Positions 60,056 to 64,000 of a stretch of DNA of 64,000 bases are shown piece by piece. The first letter of the stretch is position 1, and every line of letters begins with the position of its first letter. Source of the stretch: SIG603 sp044432645 (GTDB lineage: Bacteria; Bacillota; Clostridia; Oscillospirales; Acutalibacteraceae). The notes under the pieces were generated by a model, which was not told the origin of the DNA, searched no databases, and saw only the letters and a list, made by a program, of their open reading frames with translations. The stretch covers positions 1-64,000 of the forward strand of contig JAWXUM010000009.1 of the NCBI GenBank assembly GCA_044432645.1, given 5' to 3'. A program made the translations under genes and the position numbers.

Positions 60056-60988
60056 TTATTTAATTTTTTCAACTTTAATCATTGGAGTTACCATTTCAAG
60101 GTCTTTTTTGTCATATGTGCCAGTTCCTAATGACAAAGCATTAGCTGTAGAAACTGCAACTGCATAAGCAATAGTATCTTCCATTGACCAGCCTCTTTTT
60201 TTGCCAACTGCGAAACCAGCAACCATGCTATCGCCACAACCAACTGTGTTTTTAACAGGAATATCAGGTGTTATGCCTTTATAAACTCCGTTAGCAGTTA
60301 CAACTAAAACACCGTCTTTTCCTAAAGAAACTGCTACGTTTTCAGGTCCTATTGCTCTAATTTTATGAGCAGCCTCGATAATTTCTTCTAAGTTATCGAC
60401 ATTTATGTCTAATATTTGTTGAATTTCGTCTGTATTTGGTTTTACAAGCCAAGGTTTAGCCTCAAGTGAAACTTTTAACGCATCTCCACTGGTGTCTAAA
60501 ATAACATCAATATTTTGCTCTTTTGCAATTTCAATAAGAGTTTTGTAAAAATCGGTTGGAACACCTTTTGGCATACTTCCGTTAATTGTAACTATGTCGG
60601 CATTTTTCAAATTAGCTTTATAATCATTTATAAAGTTTTGTAAATCTTGTTCTTCTACTTTAAATCCTGGCTCTAAAAACTCTGTGCTTTTGCCTGTTGC
60701 ATGGTCACGAATGTTTATACAATTTCTTGTTTCTCCGTCAGCAAATGTAAAAGAGCTTTCAATATTTTCGTCATCAATCAAGCTTAAAAAATGTTTGCCA
60801 GCGTTTCCGCCTACAAAACCCATAGCGCAAACTTTTTCGTCGCCTAGTGATGCAACTCTTGAAACATTCAATCCTTTTCCCCCAGCTGTGTCCATAACTT
60901 CTAAAACACGCATTACTGATTGTGGTTTCATTTCATTTATAATATATTGTTTGTCGATTGCTGTGTTAAGTGTAACTGTAAGTATCAT
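60056..60988 (-). CDS. PfkB-family sugar kinase (1-phosphofructokinase or tagatose-6-phosphate kinase type)
   Basis: 310 residues, cytosolic ribokinase fold. Start LTVTLNTAIDKQYIINEM and signature 1 DTAGGKGLNVSRV near residue 35-47 fit the FruK/LacC subgroup; signature 2 NTVGCGDSMVAGFAVG near 248-263 holds the catalytic Asp and anion hole. Makes fructose-1,6- or tagatose-1,6-bisphosphate. No PTS gene accompanies it, and given the GH2/GH36 genes upstream, tagatose-6-phosphate is conceivable. Start at ATG 60988, six bases after AGGTGA; the longer GTG-started frame overlaps that site. Confidence 0.88.
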   Translation of the reverse strand: MILTVTLNTAIDKQYIINEMKPQSVMRVLEVMDTAGGKGLNVSRVASLGDEKVCAMGFVGGNAGKHFLSLIDDENIESSFTFADGETRNCINIRDHATGKSTEFLEPGFKVEEQDLQNFINDYKANLKNADIVTINGSMPKGVPTDFYKTLIEIAKEQNIDVILDTSGDALKVSLEAKPWLVKPNTDEIQQILDINVDNLEEIIEAAHKIRAIGPENVAVSLGKDGVLVVTANGVYKGITPDIPVKNTVGCGDSMVAGFAVGKKRGWSMEDTIAYAVAVSTANALSLGTGTYDKKDLEMVTPMIKVEKIK

Positions 60989-61121
60989 AATTATCACCTA
61001 TTCAAAGACAATTGTCTGTGAAATCCTTTCTTATCTGTAGGGTTTTTAACCCTTATAATTTATATATATTAGTATACTATTAATTGATAATTTTTTCAAG
61101 AACAATTATTATAAAAAAAGC

Positions 61122-61152
61122 AAAAAAAAACAACAGTCCTATTGGACTGCTG
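61122..61152 (-). terminator. Terminator of the 5S rRNA gene
   Basis: CAACAGTCC (61131-61139), loop TATT, GGACTGCTG (61144-61152) with one mismatch; nine A on the plus strand (61122-61130) give a U-run on the minus strand. Confidence 0.88.
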
Positions 61153-61158
61153 CTTCAG

Positions 61159-61277
61159 GTGTTGGCAAAACTTATTTTCCCGGGCCGTCGCCAGCCAAGT
61201 ATTTTCAGCACGAACGAGCTTAACTTCTGTGTTCGGGATGGGAACAGGTGGACCCTCGTCGTAATCAATACCAACTT
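61159..61277 (-). rRNA. rrf: 5S ribosomal RNA, isolated
   Basis: The minus strand contains the conserved 5S core CCCATCCCGAACACAGAAGT followed by TAAGCTCGT and, further on, TACTTGGCTGG. The ends GTTGG (61271-61275) and CCAAC (61161-61165) pair as helix I. Length about 118 nt. There is no 23S or 16S within the window: upstream on the minus strand is a 140-bp gap and then the TtcA-like gene. It has its own promoter (61312-61340) and terminator (61122-61152). Ends are placed by helix I and may be off by a few bases. Confidence 0.92.
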
Positions 61278-61311
61278 GTGTCGCTTAGGTGTGTTACCTG
61301 ACGACTTAGTT

Positions 61312-61340
61312 ATAATACCACATACATTTACAAAATGCAA
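61312..61340 (-). promoter_or_regulatory. Promoter of the isolated 5S rRNA gene
   Basis: Minus strand: TTGCAT (61335-61340), 17-nt spacer, TATTAT (61312-61317), about 28 nt before the mature 5S 5' end, leaving a short precursor to be trimmed. Confidence 0.7.
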
Positions 61341-61416
61341 GCTTTTTTTAAACTTTTTTTAAAAAATATTTAAACAATATGTAAAAACACAATATATAGT
61401 GGTCGAGTTTTTTAAA

Positions 61417-62127
61417 TCACCAACCACTAACCTCTCCACGTTCCATTGCTCCCATGATTTTAGCTTTAATATCTGGGAATTTTTTCTCTAAATCATCAAT
61501 TAAATTTGTAGTTTCAGCTCTACCAGTAGTTCCATCAACCGGACATTCGCTTTTTACAACAGGCAAATTTAGTTTGTTTGCTATTTTTCTAATATCTTTA
61601 TCATGGCAGAAAATTAAAGGTCTAATCATAGTAATATTTTTTCTAGAAAGATAAGTCACTGGGGAAAAACATCCGATTTTCCCACCGTAACACAAATTCA
61701 TCATAAAAGTTTCTATAGCATCATCACCGTGATGGCCTAGTGCAATTTTATTACAACCGTTTTCATTGCACATATCATGAAGCATTCCTCTTCTCATTCT
61801 AGCGCACAAGCTACAAGGGTTGCTTTCTTTTCTATCTTCAAAAATAACCTTGCCCAAATCGCTTCTTCTTATTATATACTTAATTTTAAGACGTCTGCAA
61901 AGTTCTTCAACCATAGAAAAATCGGTCTGGACATTTCCAAAGCAAGGGTCAATAGTAAAAGCTACAACGTCGAACTTTTTAGGGTAGTATCTTTTTAACG
62001 AATGCAAAGCGCAAAGCAAAAACAATGAATCTTTACCACCAGACACACCAACGCCGATAACATCACCGTCATCTATCATATTATATTTTTGAACAGCAGC
62101 TCTAACATAACTCATTATTTTTTCCAT
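61417..62127 (-). CDS. TtcA-like ATP-binding PP-loop protein (tRNA 2-thiolation type)
   Basis: 237 residues from ATG 62127, which has AAAAGAG upstream; the frame stays open to 62229. N-hydrolase PP-loop GVGVSGGKDSLFLL near residue 23-36, and NPCSLCARMRRGML near 104 supplies the CxxC characteristic of TtcA, which makes 2-thiocytidine in tRNA with an Fe-S cluster. GHHGDDAIETFMMN near 130 is also typical. A third Cys, expected near the C-terminal half, is present in SECPVDG. In Firmicutes such proteins may act on other substrates, so no symbol is given. Confidence 0.85.
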   Translation of the reverse strand: MEKIMSYVRAAVQKYNMIDDGDVIGVGVSGGKDSLFLLCALHSLKRYYPKKFDVVAFTIDPCFGNVQTDFSMVEELCRRLKIKYIIRRSDLGKVIFEDRKESNPCSLCARMRRGMLHDMCNENGCNKIALGHHGDDAIETFMMNLCYGGKIGCFSPVTYLSRKNITMIRPLIFCHDKDIRKIANKLNLPVVKSECPVDGTTGRAETTNLIDDLEKKFPDIKAKIMGAMERGEVSGW

Positions 62128-62355
62128 TAAATTTCTCTTTTCGTTAGTTTTGTTTATCATTATACTTGCAAAACATGTTTTTGGCAAGTAGAAAAAATGC
62201 GAATAAGTTAGTATTTGAAAGGAAATCAAAGGAATTACGTGCTGTTTTAAAAATATTTTTCGTAAATTTTATTCAAGAAAACAGGAGATAACAAGAGATA
62301 ACAGAAGAAAACAAGAGCATTATGAAAACTAAATTAAAAAAGTTCAAATTTGCTA

Positions 62356-62384
62356 TTGACTTAACTCAAAGTTTATGTTAATAT
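62356..62384 (+). promoter_or_regulatory. Probable promoter of rplM-rpsI
   Basis: TTGACT (62356-62361), 17-nt spacer, TAATAT (62379-62384); the predicted start near 62391 coincides with the first base of the L13-type leader stem. Confidence 0.65.
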
Positions 62385-62390
62385 TATCTA

Positions 62391-62432
62391 GCGCCAGAAT
62401 TGGCCGCATAGAAAATGCGGGAATTTTGGCGT
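62391..62432 (+). promoter_or_regulatory. L13-type ribosomal protein leader
   Basis: Outer stem GCGCCAGAATT (62391-62401) with AATTTTGGCGT (62422-62432), 11 bp with two G-U pairs. Inner hairpin CCGCAT/ATGCGG (62404-62420) with loop AGAAA. Position at the 5' end of the rplM transcript and the two-part stem match the Firmicutes L13 leader, where L13 is thought to repress its own operon. Identification is by layout and position. Confidence 0.75.
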
Positions 62433-62469
62433 GAAGAAAAGATTATTTCAAATTTTTTGGAGGTACGCT

Positions 62470-62898
62470 ATGTCTACATTTATGGCTAAAGCTGGTCAAG
62501 TTGACCGCAAATGGTATGTAATCGACGCAGCTGGCAAACCATTAGGTCGTGTTGCTGCTCAAGCCGCTGTTTTACTACGTGGCAAACACAAAGTAACATT
62601 TACTCCTCACGTTGACTGTGGAGATCATGTTATCATCATCAACTGTAAAGATGCAGTTTTAACTGGTTCAAAATTAACAAAAAAATACTACTATCACCAC
62701 ACAGGTTATATTGGTCATATGAAATCAGTAAGATACGATACACTTATGAACACAAAACCAGAAATGGCTATGGAACTTGCAGTTAAAGGTATGATTCCTT
62801 CTAACTCAATCGGTAGAGATGCTGGTGGCAGACTTCGTGTATTTGCTGGTAGTGAACATGTTCACGCTTCACAAATGCCACAAACTTGGGAACTTTAA
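62470..62898 (+). CDS. rplM: 50S ribosomal protein L13
   Basis: Early-assembling large-subunit protein. 142 residues, standard. WYVIDAAGKPLGRVAAQAAVLLRG near the N-terminus and HTGYIGHMKSVRY near 75 and AVKGMIPSNSIGRD near 105 are conserved. Start ATG 62470 behind TTGGAGGT; an in-frame ATG 39 bp earlier lies inside the leader. Followed 16 bp later by rpsI, the universal partner. Confidence 0.98.
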   Translation: MSTFMAKAGQVDRKWYVIDAAGKPLGRVAAQAAVLLRGKHKVTFTPHVDCGDHVIIINCKDAVLTGSKLTKKYYYHHTGYIGHMKSVRYDTLMNTKPEMAMELAVKGMIPSNSIGRDAGGRLRVFAGSEHVHASQMPQTWEL

Positions 62899-62914
62899 TA
62901 GGAGGAACTAAATT

Positions 62915-63316
62915 ATGTATAATAAAACACCATATTTCTACGGAACAGGTAGAAGAAAAAGTTCAGTTGCTCGTGTAAGAGTATACCAAGGCACAGGCAA
63001 AGTAACAATCAACGATAGAGATATTGACGATTACTTTGGTCTAGAAACACTTAAACTTATTGTACGTCAACCACTTGCTTTAACAGACAATCAAGAGAAA
63101 TTTGATATTGTTTGTAGAGTACATGGCGGCGGTGTTACAGGTCAAGCTGGCGCAATTCGTCACGGCGTTTCAAGAGCTTTATTACAATACGATTCAGAAG
63201 GCCTACGTTCAACACTTAAAAAAGCAGGCTTCTTAACACGTGACCCAAGAATGAAAGAGCGTAAAAAATACGGTCTTAAAGCTGCTCGTAGAGCACCTCA
63301 ATTCTCAAAAAGATAA
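62915..63316 (+). CDS. rpsI: 30S ribosomal protein S9
   Basis: Small-subunit protein whose C-terminal tail reaches the P-site tRNA. 133 residues. N-terminal YFYGTGRRKSSVARVR, central GGGVTGQAGAIRHGVSRALL and the basic C-terminus ending RRAPQFSKR are all intact. AGGAGG precedes the ATG. Second gene of rplM-rpsI; a terminator follows at once, then a possible mobile-element edge. Confidence 0.98.
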   Translation: MYNKTPYFYGTGRRKSSVARVRVYQGTGKVTINDRDIDDYFGLETLKLIVRQPLALTDNQEKFDIVCRVHGGGVTGQAGAIRHGVSRALLQYDSEGLRSTLKKAGFLTRDPRMKERKKYGLKAARRAPQFSKR

Positions 63317-63330
63317 TTTTTATATGCAAC

Positions 63331-63375
63331 AAATGGCTTGTTTACTGGGTTTTCACTCAGCGACAAGCCATTTTT
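63331..63375 (+). terminator. Terminator of rplM-rpsI
   Basis: AAATGGCTTGT (63331-63341) pairs with ACAAGCCATTT (63363-63373), with a small inner CTG/CAG stem, followed by TT. It begins 14 bp past the rpsI stop. Confidence 0.85.
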
Positions 63376-63393
63376 GATGTCCGTTTGATGTCC
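63373..63393 (+). repeat. Short tandem direct repeat next to the rpsI terminator
   Basis: TTTGATGTCC occurs twice (63373-63382 and 63384-63393), separated by one G. It overlaps the end of the rpsI terminator and lies 14 bp before the excisionase-like gene. Could be part of an attachment site; nothing in the window proves it. Confidence 0.4.
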
Positions 63394-63407
63394 ATTGAAT
63401 ATATTTT

Positions 63408-63605
63408 TTAAATTGCACATTTAATATTACTTAACTGTTCAATAGTGTTTTCATAATTAATCAATGCTTTTTTACCTACGTAAATAACTGGTAATTTGTT
63501 TTGTTTAAGTAAAAGCCTAATAGCGTACTCGCTTAAAATCCCTGTTTTCGCCAGCTCTCTTACTGTCATCATGTGTATGTTTTTTGTGATTTCTATAATT
63601 GACAC
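63408..63605 (-). CDS. Small helix-turn-helix protein, excisionase-like
   Basis: 65 residues or fewer. MTVRELAKTGILSEYAIRLL followed by LKQNKLPVIYVGKKALINYE fits the short helix-turn-helix plus wing of excisionase/MerR-like (HTH_17) proteins, usually carried by plasmids, prophages and integrative elements. The start is uncertain: the GTG at 63605 sits too close to its AAAGG, and the internal ATGs at about 63570 lack a site. No integrase is visible before the window ends. Located directly downstream of rpsI on the opposite strand. Confidence 0.55.
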   Translation of the reverse strand: MSIIEITKNIHMMTVRELAKTGILSEYAIRLLLKQNKLPVIYVGKKALINYENTIEQLSNIKCAI

Positions 63606-64000
63606 CCTTTCATATTGTTATATTTTTGTTGTTATAAAAATGTTGACACGTTTTGTATTTTATTATTTTCTTCTTGGTATAATAAATAATTACACCTTTT
63701 TATGCGTTATTTATCCAATATTCACACGTTTTCAAGTCATTCATATTGATTATAGTTATCAAATAATGGATAACTGCCCCAATTTTTAATTATTATGGTC
63801 TAAATTAACCTAAAAATTCGTATTTTTCTCATAGTCAAGTAAAACACCCATGGTTAAGCCTTTTTTACTTAATACTAACACAAACCAAATAATTTTATTG
63901 CTTAAAACTCCTTAACCACTTATATATTGTCGATATTCATATCATTTCTTGTATAAATATTAAATTTATTAAAATCTCTATTAGATAGGTTTTCCTGTTT
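63606..64000. other. AT-rich stretch without a recognisable gene
   Basis: About 395 bp to the window end, visibly more AT-rich than the flanking genes. The plus-strand frame crossing it (from 63496) overlaps the excisionase-like gene antisense and has only composition-driven hydrophobic content. No RNA gene, terminator or repeat of the window's families is seen. It may belong to an element extending past the right edge. Confidence 0.5.

Noticed and set aside
61159..61277. Small coding frames across the 5S region
   Set aside because: Frames exist on both strands, but the sequence carries the conserved 5S core with helix I pairing, a promoter and a terminator.
63496..63789. 97-residue hydrophobic plus-strand frame near the right end
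   Set aside because: It is antisense to the excisionase-like gene, lacks a ribosome site, and its Phe/Ile/Tyr content is what AT-rich sequence gives by chance.
1..64000. tRNA, tmRNA, SRP RNA or RNase P RNA genes
   Set aside because: Intergenic gaps were scanned by eye for cloverleaf ends and conserved cores; none was convincing. A tRNAscan or Infernal run would be decisive.

Overview
The window reads as chromosome of a low-GC, anaerobic, spore-forming member of the class Clostridia, probably a gut-associated relative of the Oscillospiraceae/Ruminococcaceae. The reasons are AT-rich Firmicutes codon use, strong GGAGG-type ribosome binding sites, a CIRCE/HrcA heat-shock operon, an intact sporulation sigma-K gene, a GTP-type PEP carboxykinase, anaerobic ribonucleotide reductase activase, flavin reductase-rubredoxin proteins, and carbohydrate genes (sulfatase, GH2, GH36) typical of gut commensals. 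The taxon is inferred from gene content only; there is no 16S gene here.

Layout. 1-5.8 kb (minus strand): pckG, nrdG, a CBS-domain hemolysin/CorC-type membrane protein, a CHAP-like envelope protein and nth. 5.9-10.9 kb: hrcA-grpE-dnaK-dnaJ behind an extended CIRCE operator. 10.9-19.2 kb: housekeeping genes (traX-like, glyA, rarA, a flavin reductase-rubredoxin), a lipoprotein, sigK, a sugar isomerase/Gfo-Idh-MocA oxidoreductase pair and acpP. 19.3-26.5 kb: aromatic amino acid genes aroE-aroK, then a leader-peptide attenuator, then DAHP synthase-aroB-aroA-aroC-pheA. 26.6-34.6 kb: an M24 peptidase, a FUSC-like membrane protein, pnp, an alanine symporter, an iron alcohol dehydrogenase and a GH25 lysozyme. 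34.9-43.6 kb: a near-complete arginine pathway argG-H-C-J-B-D-F, its intergenic gaps filled with hairpin repeats. 43.7-57.4 kb: a second flavin reductase-rubredoxin, a sulfatase, an SGNH-like/PQ-loop gene pair, a LysR regulator divergent to it, a GH2-GPH-GH36 galactoside operon, cysK, and a nucleoside salvage operon (deoD, cdd, a 2-hydroxyacid dehydrogenase). 57.5-64 kb: thiT under a TPP riboswitch, a sodium:solute symporter, a PfkB kinase, an isolated 5S rRNA gene, a TtcA-like gene, rplM-rpsI behind an L13-type leader, and a small excisionase-like gene that may mark the edge of an integrated element.

The most interesting signal is at 20675-20957. A consensus promoter lies inside the 3' end of aroK. 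It is followed by a 34-codon open reading frame with eight aromatic codons (Phe, Tyr and Trp all present). Three mutually exclusive RNA stems can form there, ending in an intrinsic terminator 38 nt before the DAHP synthase start. This has the full architecture of a trp/phe-type ribosome-mediated attenuator controlling the whole aromatic operon, a mechanism seldom reported in Firmicutes, where T-boxes and TRAP are usual.

A second theme is a dispersed family of short structured repeats. They share the edges GTAGGG and CCGT around hairpins whose arms differ from copy to copy but stay complementary. They sit singly or as inverted pairs in many intergenic gaps, including inside the heat-shock and arginine operons.
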